Source: Cyclobacteriaceae bacterium (GTDB lineage: Bacteria > Bacteroidota > Bacteroidia > Cytophagales > Cyclobacteriaceae). Taken from it: a DNA stretch of 64,000 nucleotides. This document shows, piece by piece, positions 52,679 through 61,926 of the stretch. Both the position numbers and the translations under genes were made by a program. The stretch's first letter is position 1, and every line of letters begins with the position of its first letter. The notes below the pieces were generated by a model. It had not been told where the DNA came from. It worked only from the letters and a program-made list of their open reading frames with translations, and did not search any database. The DNA is taken from NCBI GenBank assembly GCA_019638255.1, contig JAHBUD010000001.1:2046001-2110000 (forward strand), in the 5' to 3' direction.

Positions 52679-53266
52679 ATGATGCAAAACGGCCGTTATA
52701 TCGGGTACATGCTCAATGAACAGGAGCTTATTGAAGGTTGCCGGAAGGGTAGCAGGGCCTCGCAGCGGGCTTTGTACGATCATTATTGCAAAAAAATGAT
52801 GGTGGTGTGTTTACGGTACTCAAAATCAAATGCTGAGGCCGAGGACATTCTTCAGGAGGGCTTTGTTAAAGTATTTCAAGGTTTAGATGGTTTTAGGCAA
52901 GATGCTAAACTTGAAACGTGGATGACAAGGATAATGGTGAACACGGCCCTCAACCACCATCGCAAAAAATTATACCTGTATCCAATGGTCGATGTAGAAA
53001 AAACTGACCTGCCCGATGGGGAAATTGGTATTTCAACCCTGCAATTCAATGAACTATTAGCCATGGTTCAATCTCTTCCGCAGGGTTGTCAACTTGTGTT
53101 TAACCTTTTCGCCATTGAAGGGTATAGCCATAAAGAAATTGCAGATATGCTGGGTATTTCAGAGGGAACTTCAAAGTCGCAATATGCGCGGGCTCGGGTA
53201 TTGTTGCAGGAAAAATTGAGAAAAGAATCATCACACTATAAGATTTATGGAGAAGGGAAATTTTGA
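52679..53266 (+). CDS. ECF-type RNA polymerase sigma factor
   Basis: The 195-residue protein has sigma region 2 (ALYDHYCKKMMVVCLRYSKSNAEAEDILQEGFVKVF, GFRQDAKLETWMTRIMVNTALNH). Region 4 has the helix-turn-helix LFAIEGYSHKEIADMLGISEGTSKSQYARAR. A start at 52709 (MLNEQELIEGC) is also possible and closer to family starts. It overlaps by 20 bases the gene of a protein with an anti-sigma-like N-terminus and one membrane helix, the usual arrangement of ECF sigma and regulator in this phylum. Confidence 0.93.
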   Translation: MMQNGRYIGYMLNEQELIEGCRKGSRASQRALYDHYCKKMMVVCLRYSKSNAEAEDILQEGFVKVFQGLDGFRQDAKLETWMTRIMVNTALNHHRKKLYLYPMVDVEKTDLPDGEIGISTLQFNELLAMVQSLPQGCQLVFNLFAIEGYSHKEIADMLGISEGTSKSQYARARVLLQEKLRKESSHYKIYGEGKF

Positions 53267-54653
53267 GCGGGCGTGGCAGGAGGCTTTTCATGAAGCGGAG
53301 GTTTCTCCATCGGCATCGGTATGGACTAACGTGGAGCTGACCCTAGAAAAGGAAGCAGGTGGCAAAATGAAACAGCGGTTGCTCTTTTATAAATTGCTGG
53401 CTGCAGCCTCCCTTGTATTTGCCATGGGTATAGCCGGTGTTTACTACATTTCTTTTCAGGATGATCGTGCCCCGATTGCGGATAATTCAGTAAAGGCGGG
53501 CAGTACCGGTGAAGCATCAAGTAATTCTTCAGTTGAAGAGGTACAGGATATTCATGCTGATGAGCATGCTTCAGCTAATACCCTGCAAAGCGAAAGTAAG
53601 GTAAGAATGGAGAGTGAGGCAAGTATGTATAGCCAGGCAGATCATTCAACGGTTGGAAATTCCCGTAATGAACAGTTGGCACGAGTTGAAAAGAATAATT
53701 CCACTAGTAAATCAAATGATAATAATCTATTGCTTGCTGAAGTAGACCATACACCAACTCAAGTCTTACCGGGTAGAGACAATACACCAGAACGGTATAC
53801 CGTTCAACTAAATGAAAGACCTTTGCCGGCATTGGCAGAGGTTTCACAGCCAACACTAGTATTTGAATCGCCTTACAGCGAACCGGATCCAGGTATGGTA
53901 TTGTTGGCGAAACTGGCTGATGAAGAGAAGAAATATGCAGAGGAAGGAAAGAAAAAATCAAACGACAATCTTTGGACATCCGTTGGATTTGGAGCCGGTA
54001 GCTTTAATCCCAACGCCTCATTCACAACATCCGGGCAGCGTTTGGCTTCAAACTCACTCAGTAATCAGGTAAACACAAGTCCTTCAGCAGGTTCAAGCTA
54101 CACTCTGGGCATGTTGGTTGGTGGACGTGTATCGGAACGTTTCGTTATACAGAGTGGGTTAAATTACCTTACTCAAAATGCGTACTACACCTCAACAGTT
54201 GTGTCCATGGGTACACTCATGTCAGCATCGCTGAACGATTTTTCCGATGCACAAACTCTTTCCTATGCAAGCACTCCCTATGGGGTGAGCAGTAATCTTC
54301 AATTTATTAGTTTGCCTGTGCAAGTAGGCTATCTTATCCTGGATAAAGACTTTGCTATTCAATTGAACAGTGGTCTATCAACTGATTTTTTCCTGAACAA
54401 TACGTTAACACCCGATATGGCAGGAATCAGCAAGTACAGTCAAAGTGCAGGTTCAGATTCACCTTTCCGGTCAGTAAACTTCAGCGGCCTGGCAGGTACT
54501 GAATTTAGTTATCGTTTTAACGATCACTACCGAATTGCCATTAATCCAGGCATGCGTTACTCCCTTAACTCGATCTATAAATCGGATACAAATACACAGA
54601 TCAATCCGATAACTTTTGATGTGTCCCTGCGCTTCGGGTATATTTTCAGGTAG
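53247..54653 (+). CDS. membrane protein with cytoplasmic anti-sigma-like part and outer-membrane barrel-like C-terminus
   Basis: The 468-residue protein begins with a short soluble helical part (NFERAWQEAFHEAEVSPSASVWTNVE, residues 4-29). One membrane helix lies at about 46-69 (LLAAASLVFAMGIAGVYYISF). A low-complexity Ser/Asn/Glu-rich linker covers roughly 70-230. The last 230 residues look like an eight-strand beta-barrel: LWTSVGFGAGSFNPNASF, TLGMLVGGRVSERFVIQSGLNYL and the terminal strand FDVSLRFGYIFR ending in an aromatic and Arg. The N-terminus may bind the sigma factor encoded just before. How one chain uses an inner-membrane helix and a barrel is unclear. Confidence 0.8.
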   Translation: MEKGNFERAWQEAFHEAEVSPSASVWTNVELTLEKEAGGKMKQRLLFYKLLAAASLVFAMGIAGVYYISFQDDRAPIADNSVKAGSTGEASSNSSVEEVQDIHADEHASANTLQSESKVRMESEASMYSQADHSTVGNSRNEQLARVEKNNSTSKSNDNNLLLAEVDHTPTQVLPGRDNTPERYTVQLNERPLPALAEVSQPTLVFESPYSEPDPGMVLLAKLADEEKKYAEEGKKKSNDNLWTSVGFGAGSFNPNASFTTSGQRLASNSLSNQVNTSPSAGSSYTLGMLVGGRVSERFVIQSGLNYLTQNAYYTSTVVSMGTLMSASLNDFSDAQTLSYASTPYGVSSNLQFISLPVQVGYLILDKDFAIQLNSGLSTDFFLNNTLTPDMAGISKYSQSAGSDSPFRSVNFSGLAGTEFSYRFNDHYRIAINPGMRYSLNSIYKSDTNTQINPITFDVSLRFGYIFR

Positions 54654-54706
54654 CCTTCCAACCGAATGTTCTAATCGGGTGTCTATCCAATAAACCCGCC
54701 TATCCT

Positions 54707-56011
54707 ATGAAAGCAAAACAAAAAAATCATCGTTTGTTGGCATTGTTTATCCTCAGTGCATTGCTGGGTTTAAGCATGCTGTTGGAAGGTTGTAGCGACC
54801 GTTGTACTGAAACGTATTCATACACGTATTATGAACCGGTGTACACTAAACTATCTGTTATACGAAGCAGTATAAAGCAGGAAACACCCCGGCCATTGGT
54901 TACGGTTGGTAAAATATACTTCAAGGATGGTTATTTGTTCGTTAACCAACCCGGTGAAGGCATACACATAATTGATAACCGTAACACGGAAGCGCCTTTA
55001 GTCAAAAGTTTTATAGCCATACCGGGCAATTATGATCTGGCCATCAGAAATAATATTCTCTATGCCGATAGTTATATTGATCTGGTTGCTCTTGATATTT
55101 CTGATCTCAATCAGGTGCAAGTAGTTAACCGGCTCGAAAATATTTTTAGCAATTACAACAGTATGGGCTTTCATGCCAGTGCAGAATTGGGCGTAGTAAC
55201 CGATTGGATTGAAAAGGAGGTAACGTGGGAGGAAACTGAGTGCGAAATGAATTTCAATCCATGGGGCGGCACTCGGTGGCGTGGAGGCCTTGTATTTGCT
55301 GATGCAGCCAATTTTAGCGCGGCTGCTGCGATTGCTCCTGGCAACTCCACCGGAATAGGCGGATCAATGGCCCGGTTTACCATCAATGAGGATTTCCTGT
55401 ACATGCTGGATGGCGGAAACGTCCATTCAGTGGATATAACCATTGCTTCAGCACCAGAAAAGAAATCTTCACAATATGTTATGTGGGATATTGAAACAAT
55501 ATTTCCTTACGGTGATAAATTATTTATAGGAGCGCGGAGCGGTATGCATATTCTTGATTTGGCCGTACCGGAAAACCCGGAAAAGATCGCTACCTATGCG
55601 CACGTTAATAGCTGCGACCCTGTGGTGGTAAGTGGCAACTATGCTTATGTTACCCTGCGATCGGGCACACAATGCACCGGCTTCACCAACCAACTGGAGG
55701 TGTTGAATATTTCAACCATCACATCGCCAAAGCTTGAAAAGGTTTACCCCATGCATAACCCACATGGGTTGGGTATTGACGAACCTGTACTCTTTATTTG
55801 CGATGGTGATGCCGGCCTGAAAATCTATAATGCCACCGATAAGTTGAATATCGATAAACACCTGATCAAGCATTATAAAGATATTCATGCTTACGATGTT
55901 ATTCCATTTAACAACGTGCTGATGCTGATCGGGGAGAACGGAATTCTTCAATACGATTACAGCGACCTTAACAACATCAGGTTGTTGAGCCGTATTCAGG
56001 TTACGAAATGA
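54707..56011 (+). CDS. LVIVD-repeat beta-propeller lipoprotein
   Basis: The 434-residue protein has a lipoprotein signal with lipobox LLEGC (residues 25-29). The rest is built of LVIVD-type repeats, a propeller-like strand pattern: LFVNQPGEGIHIIDNRN, ILYADSYIDLVALDISD, LFIGARSGMHILDLAVPENP and YAYVTLRSG with LEVLNISTITSP. The family is extracellular and of unknown function. The stop overlaps the ATG of the next gene (atga), so the two are co-translated. Confidence 0.85.
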   Translation: MKAKQKNHRLLALFILSALLGLSMLLEGCSDRCTETYSYTYYEPVYTKLSVIRSSIKQETPRPLVTVGKIYFKDGYLFVNQPGEGIHIIDNRNTEAPLVKSFIAIPGNYDLAIRNNILYADSYIDLVALDISDLNQVQVVNRLENIFSNYNSMGFHASAELGVVTDWIEKEVTWEETECEMNFNPWGGTRWRGGLVFADAANFSAAAAIAPGNSTGIGGSMARFTINEDFLYMLDGGNVHSVDITIASAPEKKSSQYVMWDIETIFPYGDKLFIGARSGMHILDLAVPENPEKIATYAHVNSCDPVVVSGNYAYVTLRSGTQCTGFTNQLEVLNISTITSPKLEKVYPMHNPHGLGIDEPVLFICDGDAGLKIYNATDKLNIDKHLIKHYKDIHAYDVIPFNNVLMLIGENGILQYDYSDLNNIRLLSRIQVTK

Positions 56012-56601
56012 AAGTTCTTGCCAAGCGTGCACTTTTGGTCGTTGTAACGATGTCTTTTTGGGGTTCAGTGGCCGCCCAATCAGACTCCCTCCAAAAGGTA
56101 AAGCCGTTATATTTCAATTCATTTGTTACGGGTGCGTTAATTGGTTGTGGGAACTGCACCAGCGGAAAAGATTTCACTTTAAACTTCACGACTATTCATG
56201 GCATGCGCGTATCACCGGGTATAAAGGTGGGTATTGGACTGGGCATGGATGTGTATAGTGATTGGAGGTTGTTTCCGCTTATGGCCAGTATTACTTTTGA
56301 TGAGGAGCGCAAGCGAAATGCACTTTACCTGCAGGTGAACACCGGTTATGCTTGGGGACGATATTTATTGCCTTACGAATCATGGTTCAATGAATTTTTT
56401 CAAGAAGGAGGTTTTACTGTTAATCCCATGCTGGGTTATCGGTTAGGGAATGAACAATTGCGGATTTATGTACAGGCAGGTTATAAACTTCAATACGCGC
56501 ATATCCGGTTGTCAAACAATGGTATGTGGGGAGGGAGTACGATTAACCGGGAATTTGAACTGAATCGATTTGTTGTGCAAATGGGTTTTGGATTCAATTA
56601 G
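56008..56601 (+). CDS. exported barrel-like protein of unknown function
   Basis: The 197-residue protein has a signal peptide (about residues 1-23, ending SVAAQ) and a small beta-barrel pattern: ITSFVTG-like first strands, FTLNFTTIHGMRVSPGIKVGIGLGMDVYSD, LYLQVNTGYAWGRY, LRIYVQAGYKLQYA and terminal RFVVQMGFGFN. The terminal F-G-F-N is like an outer-membrane insertion signal. It is co-translated with the LVIVD lipoprotein and may be its outer-membrane partner. Its last 8 bases overlap the convergent ABC-F gene. Confidence 0.78.
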   Translation: MKVLAKRALLVVVTMSFWGSVAAQSDSLQKVKPLYFNSFVTGALIGCGNCTSGKDFTLNFTTIHGMRVSPGIKVGIGLGMDVYSDWRLFPLMASITFDEERKRNALYLQVNTGYAWGRYLLPYESWFNEFFQEGGFTVNPMLGYRLGNEQLRIYVQAGYKLQYAHIRLSNNGMWGGSTINREFELNRFVVQMGFGFN

Positions 56602-58513
56602 TTTTTTCATGATGATCGATTTTTTCGGCTAATTCCTCCCATCGCAGATTAGCTTTTTCTATTTTAAGCGTTACATCCTCAAAGGCTTGCTGCACCTCCT
56701 GTAGCTTTGCGTAGTTGCCAAATACTTCCGGCAAAGTCATTTGCTCTTCCAGCTTGTTTTTTTCTTTTGTTAATGATTCAATTTGTTGTTCAGTTTGCTC
56801 CAACTCACGCTTCAACGGTTTAAGCGATTGGCCATTTTGAGGTTTTGGTTTCTCTTTATCTTTTTGTTCCGGAGCAGGCTTGACTGATTGTTTCTCTATC
56901 AAGGGTTTTTCATCAACATCTCTTTTCTTTTTCCAATAATCATACTCCTCGTATGTTCCCGGGTATTCTTTGATCTGATGGTCTTCGATATACCAGATTT
57001 TGTTGGCCACCTGGCTAATGAAATGGCGGTTGTGCGATACGACTACAAAAGTACCCTGATATTGCTGAAGGGCCTGAATGAGAATGTTCTCCGAAACAAA
57101 ATCCAGGTGGTTGGTAGGTTCATCAAGCAATAGAAAGTTTGCTTCCGAAATAAGCGTCTTGGCCAAGGCCACACGCGATTTTTCACCCCCGGATAGAACC
57201 TTGATTTTTTTGAATACATCCTCATCTGAAAACAAGAAGCACCCCAGCACATTTCGAAGTTGTTGTTCGGTTTTTCCGGAGCCCGCTTGCTTCAGTTCAT
57301 CGAGTATTTCATTTTCAACATGAAGCGATTCGAGTTGATGCTGGGCAAAAAATCCTTGTATAACATTATAGCCCAGCGTGCGCTTACCCTCTATTTTTTC
57401 AGATCCGGAAATTATACGCAACAAGGTCGACTTTCCTTTACCGTTGGCACCGATAAGCGCAATCTTGTCGCCCCGCTCTATGGTAGCTGAGGTATGGTTG
57501 AGAATTTGAAGGTCGCCATAGGCCTTCGAAATATCTTCCAGCGTAACAATGTAGCGGCCTGGTTGCTGGTTGAAAGTAAATTTAAAATTAACAGCTGCAG
57601 TGTCCTGAATAACCTCTTCAACCCGGTCCATGCGGTCAAGTGCTTTGATGCGGGATTGTACCTGGCGGGCTTTTGTGGCTTTAGCCCTGAACCGTTCAAT
57701 AAAACGCTCGGTCTGCCGGATTTTTTGTTGCTGGTTTTCAAAGGCATTCTGCTGAATTTCTTCCCGCAGCTCCTTTTCCTCAAGGTAAAAGGAATAATTG
57801 CCTTCATAGGATATCAGTTGTTGTTGCGTTACGTCAACAATCCGGGTAACGACATTATCCAGAAAACGCCTGTCGTGCGAAACGATGATAACAGCTCCTT
57901 CATAATTCCTAAGGTATTCTTCAACCCATTCAATGGAGGGCAGGTCGAGGTGGTTGGTAGGCTCATCGAGCATCAGCAGTGACGGCTTCTCCAACAGTAG
58001 TTTGGCCAGCATTACACGCATACGCCACCCGCCCGAAAACTCTTTTAGTGGCCTGTGTAAATCGGCTGTGTTAAAGCCAATTCCTTCTAATACTTCCTCT
58101 GCTTTTGCCTGGAGTCCATAACCCCCCAGGTGATCGTATTTTTCCTGGAGCCGTGTTAATTTTTCAACCCAGTCTTCACGATATTCCTTTTCAAGTTTAT
58201 GGATCAGGGTTTCGATTTCCCGTTCCATGTCAACCACATCCTTAAAAGCCAGCATGGCAACCGTAAGGATAGAGTCGTCAGTTTGGTAGGAGAGTAAATC
58301 CTGGTTCAGAAAGCCAAGCGAACACTCATTACTTTTACTAATGCTGCCCGAGTCGGCCGTTAGTTCGCCATTGATTAGTTTGAGTAACGTGGATTTGCCC
58401 CTGCCGTTCAGGCCAATCAGCCCGATTTTATCTTTCGGCTTAATGAACATGTTGGCATTTTCATATAATGCCCTTCCGCCAATGAAGTACGACAGGTTAG
58501 TGATTGAGATCAT
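56594..58513 (-). CDS. ABC-F family ATPase (ribosome-associated type)
   Basis: The 639-residue protein has two ABC ATPase domains and no membrane part. Domain 1 has Walker A GLNGRGKST, signature FSGGWRMR and Walker B LLMLDEPTNHLD. Domain 2 has GANGKGKST, LSGGEKSRV and LLLDEPTNHLD. The linker (about residues 240-325) is basic and helical, as in ABC-F proteins that reach the ribosome's peptidyl-transferase centre. A C-terminal coiled coil (about 540-639) is of the Uup/YdiF type. It is likely a translation factor. Resistance functions cannot be inferred from sequence. Its promoter lies just before the start codon. Confidence 0.9.
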   Translation of the reverse strand: MISITNLSYFIGGRALYENANMFIKPKDKIGLIGLNGRGKSTLLKLINGELTADSGSISKSNECSLGFLNQDLLSYQTDDSILTVAMLAFKDVVDMEREIETLIHKLEKEYREDWVEKLTRLQEKYDHLGGYGLQAKAEEVLEGIGFNTADLHRPLKEFSGGWRMRVMLAKLLLEKPSLLMLDEPTNHLDLPSIEWVEEYLRNYEGAVIIVSHDRRFLDNVVTRIVDVTQQQLISYEGNYSFYLEEKELREEIQQNAFENQQQKIRQTERFIERFRAKATKARQVQSRIKALDRMDRVEEVIQDTAAVNFKFTFNQQPGRYIVTLEDISKAYGDLQILNHTSATIERGDKIALIGANGKGKSTLLRIISGSEKIEGKRTLGYNVIQGFFAQHQLESLHVENEILDELKQAGSGKTEQQLRNVLGCFLFSDEDVFKKIKVLSGGEKSRVALAKTLISEANFLLLDEPTNHLDFVSENILIQALQQYQGTFVVVSHNRHFISQVANKIWYIEDHQIKEYPGTYEEYDYWKKKRDVDEKPLIEKQSVKPAPEQKDKEKPKPQNGQSLKPLKRELEQTEQQIESLTKEKNKLEEQMTLPEVFGNYAKLQEVQQAFEDVTLKIEKANLRWEELAEKIDHHEKTN

Positions 58514-58520
58514 TTGGCCG

Positions 58521-58551
58521 CAAAGATAAGGGTTGTGTTATGGTAAGCCAA
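58521..58551 (-). promoter_or_regulatory. promoter of the ABC-F gene with very short leader
   Basis: On the minus strand TTG (58549-58551), a 20-base spacer and TATCTTTG (58521-58528) match the consensus. The start codon at 58513 is only 7 bases away, so the transcript would be almost leaderless. Confidence 0.65.
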
Positions 58552-58638
58552 TAAACAATCCAACGGTTAAGCCGTTACTGGAATATGGATTTTTAATAAG
58601 GCTCTTTTAGTATAATTTGGCTCGATAAAAAACATCTT

Positions 58639-59814
58639 ATGCGCACACTTAAATTCGGAGTAATTGCATTAGTGGCGGGCTTGCTACAGTGTAACAATGG
58701 AACCAGGCAGGTTGCTGAATTGCCTGTTGATGAGGATGGCAGCATGGCCGCATTAACGGAGTATTCTAAAACCCTGCCGTTGGAAAAGATAAAATTGCCA
58801 GCTGGTTTTAAGATTGATGTGTTTGCAGAAGTAGACAATGCCCGCTCCATGGCGATGAGTCCTTCTGGGGTATTGTATGTAGGAAACCGCAATGGCGACA
58901 AAGTGTATGCGGTGAAGGACAGTGATGGCGACTTTAAAGCTGATAAGAAGTGGGTAATAGCATCCGATTTGAACATGCCGAATGGTGTTGCTTTTAAAGA
59001 TGGGGATTTGTATGTAGCAGAAGTGAGCCGTATTTTAAAATATGTCGACATCGAGTCGAAGTTGGCCGCACCACCTACACCACAGATTATTAATGATAAA
59101 TACCCCACCGATACACACCACGGTTGGAAATACATTGCTTTCGGTCCGGATGGTAAATTGTACGTTCCGGTAGGCGCTCCATGTAACATTTGTGAATCGA
59201 AAGATGAAATCTACGCGACCATTACGCGCATTAATCCCGATGGTTCTGGCCGTGAGATCTATGCCCGTGGAGTTCGAAATACGGTTGGGTTTACCTGGCA
59301 TCCCGAGACCAAGGAACTCTGGTTTACTGATAATGGCCGCGACATGTTGGGCGATGATATACCCCCCTGTGAGTTGAATTATGCACCAAAAGCGGGAATG
59401 CATTTTGGTTATCCTTATTGCCACGGGGGTACCATTAAAGATCCTGAATTTGGTAATAAGCGACCTTGTAGTGATTTTACTGTGCCTACACAAAACCTTG
59501 GGCCACACACTGCCCCGTTGGGAATTAAATTTTATTCCGGAGCCATGTTTCCATCGGCTTATAAGAATCAGGCGTTCATTGCCGAACATGGTTCATGGAA
59601 CCGATCTAAAAAAATTGGATATCGCGTTAGCCTGGTTAAGGTTGAAAACAATAACAAGGCCATTAGTTATGAAACCTTTGCCAGCGGCTGGCTTGATGAT
59701 GAAACCCAAAAGGCATGGGGTAGGCCGGTGGATGTTCTGGTGCTTATCGATGGTTCCATGCTAGTATCCGATGATCAGGCCAATGTTATTTATCGGATCA
59801 GTTATGCCAACTAA
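58639..59814 (+). CDS. sorbosone-dehydrogenase-like beta-propeller lipoprotein
   Basis: The 391-residue protein has a lipoprotein-like signal ending LLQCNNG. It is a six-bladed propeller of the L-sorbosone/PQQ-dependent glucose dehydrogenase family: MAMSPSGVLYVGNRNGDKVY, NMPNGVAFKDGDLYVAEVSRILK, HHGWKYIAFGPDGKLYVPVGAPCNIC, GRDMLGDDIPPCELNYAPKAGMHFGYPYCHG and AFIAEHGSWNRSKKIGYRV. It is expected to be periplasmic and to oxidise a sugar or related compound, perhaps with PQQ. No cofactor gene is in the window. Confidence 0.88.
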   Translation: MRTLKFGVIALVAGLLQCNNGTRQVAELPVDEDGSMAALTEYSKTLPLEKIKLPAGFKIDVFAEVDNARSMAMSPSGVLYVGNRNGDKVYAVKDSDGDFKADKKWVIASDLNMPNGVAFKDGDLYVAEVSRILKYVDIESKLAAPPTPQIINDKYPTDTHHGWKYIAFGPDGKLYVPVGAPCNICESKDEIYATITRINPDGSGREIYARGVRNTVGFTWHPETKELWFTDNGRDMLGDDIPPCELNYAPKAGMHFGYPYCHGGTIKDPEFGNKRPCSDFTVPTQNLGPHTAPLGIKFYSGAMFPSAYKNQAFIAEHGSWNRSKKIGYRVSLVKVENNNKAISYETFASGWLDDETQKAWGRPVDVLVLIDGSMLVSDDQANVIYRISYAN

Positions 59815-59849
59815 CCCTTCTTGTTTAGTAAAAATCATCAATCCAAGCA

Positions 59850-60629
59850 ATGCATCCGGTACTTTTCGAAATTGGTAGTATTAAAATATACTCCTATGGT
59901 TTCATGATCGCCATGGGGGTAGCGTTTGCTGTGGCGTATTTGTGGTGGCAGGGAAAAAAAGAAGTTAAAATTACTTTTGATCAGGCTAACAATCTTTTTC
60001 TGGTCATCTTCCTTGCGGCAATCTTGGGGGGGAAAGTGTTTCTCTTTTTTGAGAATCCAACCCTGTACCTCGAAAATCCTAAGCGATTATTCACCGGCAG
60101 TGGTTTTGTGTTTTATGGATCATTCTTGTTCGCGGTTCCAACCATGCTCTGGTTTTTTAAGCGCAACAAACTGCCCGTGTATCAAATGCTCGACATCATG
60201 GCTGTTGTCACTTGCTTCGTGCATATGTTCGGAAGGGTAGGGTGTTTTATGGCTGGCTGTTGTTATGGTAAACCGACAAGTGGTTTTATGGGCGTAATCT
60301 TCACCGATCCGGCCTGTCAGGCAAATCCATTGAACACACCGTTGTTTCCAACGCAGCTGATGGAAGCAGGGTTTATATTTCTGGTGATGCTATTCCTGTT
60401 ATACTTCCGTTCGAAAAAGAAATTTCACGGTCAGCTTTTTTTGCTCTACCTGATGCTTTATGCAACGGGAAGATTTGGTCTTGAGTATTTTCGTGGTGAT
60501 CTCTCCCGTGGGTTTGTTATTGAAGATTACATCTCAAACTCCCAGTTCATTAGCTTGTGTATTATTGCAGCCGTTGCTTTTATCTATAGCAGATGGAGCA
60601 AACACAATGCAGTAATAAAGCGAAAATAG
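59850..60629 (+). CDS. lgt: prolipoprotein diacylglyceryl transferase
   Basis: The 259-residue membrane enzyme adds diacylglyceryl to the lipobox cysteine of lipoproteins. About seven membrane helices are visible. Signature regions are the N-terminal YSYGFMIAMGVAFAVAYLWW, a central LGGKVFLFFENP, the Lgt box HMFGRVGCFMAGCCYGKPT, and later ATGRFGLEYFRGD. It serves the many lipoproteins encoded in the window. It starts 35 bases after the propeller gene, probably in one transcript. Confidence 0.96.
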   Translation: MHPVLFEIGSIKIYSYGFMIAMGVAFAVAYLWWQGKKEVKITFDQANNLFLVIFLAAILGGKVFLFFENPTLYLENPKRLFTGSGFVFYGSFLFAVPTMLWFFKRNKLPVYQMLDIMAVVTCFVHMFGRVGCFMAGCCYGKPTSGFMGVIFTDPACQANPLNTPLFPTQLMEAGFIFLVMLFLLYFRSKKKFHGQLFLLYLMLYATGRFGLEYFRGDLSRGFVIEDYISNSQFISLCIIAAVAFIYSRWSKHNAVIKRK

Positions 60630-60648
60630 CCTGCTGAAGATTTTTCTG

Positions 60649-61398
60649 CTACAATTCGCGTAGCCAGATGTTACGAAAGCTTACGGCATCTCCGTGATCC
60701 TGCAACCGGATAGGTCCTTTGCCATGCGCCTCATAAACGGGTAACCCGATATATTCTGTCGGGCCCCAAATGTCAACATGATTTTGGACCAGAATGCCAT
60801 TGTGCATGAGGGTAACTTTTGCCGGGCTTAGGATGCGTCCTTCATTATTGAAACGGGGAGCGGTAAAAATGATATCGTAGGTTTGCCATTCGCCTGGCTT
60901 TTTGCTGGCATTCACCAGCGGTATATGCTGCTTGTAAACCGAACCCACCTGACCATTGCTGTAAGTTTTACTTTCAAAATTATCAAGTACCTGAATTTCG
61001 TAACGGTCTTGTAAAAAGATTCCACTGTTACCGCGGTTTTGTCCGACCTGGTTAGCCTGCGTTACCGGTGGTGTTCGCCATTCAACATGGAGTTGAAAAT
61101 CCCCGAAATCTTGTTTTGTTCTGATGTCTTTTGCTCCGCGCACTACGGTCATTGCACCATCGCCTACAGTCCATTTTGCAGGTGTTCCATCAAGGCTTAC
61201 CCAGTTGTCAAGATGTTGACCGTTAAAGAGAATAATGGCGTCCGAAGGTGCTGCACTATTTTCCTTTCCGGGTGTAACAATTCTGGGTTGGGGTTCCCAT
61301 ATTTCCGTTGATTCAGGATTTTTGCGTGGTGTTTGCTGGGCCCATACAAGCTGTGAAAAAGCAAACACAAAAGCGAGTGGCAGGAAAGTTCTGTTCAT
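60649..61398 (-). CDS. DUF1080 (3-keto-disaccharide hydrolase) exported protein
   Basis: The 249-residue protein has a signal peptide (MNRTFLPLAFVFAFSQLVWAQQ). The DUF1080 jelly-roll sequence includes AIILFNGQHLDNWVSLDGTPAKWTVGDGAMTV, TKQDFGDFQLHVEWRTP, RGNSGIFLQDRYEIQVLDNF, IDIIFTAPRF-like strands and the terminal GDAVSFRNIWLREL. Unlike the lipoprotein paralogue at 23816, it has the canonical NSGIFLQ motif of hydrolases in this family. It probably acts on glycosides in the periplasm. It is the last gene of a minus-strand set that includes 61411 and 61923. Confidence 0.9.
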   Translation of the reverse strand: MNRTFLPLAFVFAFSQLVWAQQTPRKNPESTEIWEPQPRIVTPGKENSAAPSDAIILFNGQHLDNWVSLDGTPAKWTVGDGAMTVVRGAKDIRTKQDFGDFQLHVEWRTPPVTQANQVGQNRGNSGIFLQDRYEIQVLDNFESKTYSNGQVGSVYKQHIPLVNASKKPGEWQTYDIIFTAPRFNNEGRILSPAKVTLMHNGILVQNHVDIWGPTEYIGLPVYEAHGKGPIRLQDHGDAVSFRNIWLREL

Positions 61399-61410
61399 AA
61401 AGTTAATGGG

Positions 61411-61926
61411 TTAAAAATCATCCGAAATTTCATCGATTTTTTTGTTCTTATCTTCCTCCATCATGCGCCTGATGATGGCTGAAGAATATAATAGTTCGAG
61501 CGAATTTTTAGAGGCGGACCTGAATTTTAACGTTAGGTTTTTGCCCATCCAGGTATAACTTTCATGCCTCACATCATAAAGCGGTTTTCCCAATGCACTC
61601 TCCATGCCTTTCATTAAGCGTTGATCTTTGGCTGTGATCACGGTGATTTCGTAGATCAGGTCTTTGTAGGTTTTTACTTCAATTTTATTTACGGCTACCT
61701 CACCAATGGTTGCGTTTTCAGGATTAATAACCTCATATAATTTTGCCGGATAGTGCCCCTTTTCCTTGAATTCTTTTTTGAATTTCGAGCCGGCCACCGA
61801 ATCGATATGCATGCCCATTTTAATGTTCTTGAATCCGTTACGCTTGTCAAGCTCCGTTAAATCGTCCTGCGCAATGCATGGTAGTGCCAAGGTTAGAGCA
61901 GCTAAAAAAAGGAAAATGTATTTCAT
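61411..61926 (-). CDS. exported protein of unknown function
   Basis: The 171-residue protein has a signal peptide (MKYIFLFLAALTLALPCIAQ). The mature protein is a mixed alpha/beta chain with GFKNIKMGMHIDSVAGSKFK near its start, a pattern seen in small periplasmic beta-sheet proteins, and LYDVRHESYTWMGKNLTLKF in the middle. The C-terminal helix is highly charged (MMEEDKNKKIDE). Its start overlaps the DUF2911 stop by 4 bases, so the two are co-translated. No function is assigned. Confidence 0.78.
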   Translation of the reverse strand: MKYIFLFLAALTLALPCIAQDDLTELDKRNGFKNIKMGMHIDSVAGSKFKKEFKEKGHYPAKLYEVINPENATIGEVAVNKIEVKTYKDLIYEITVITAKDQRLMKGMESALGKPLYDVRHESYTWMGKNLTLKFRSASKNSLELLYSSAIIRRMMEEDKNKKIDEISDDF

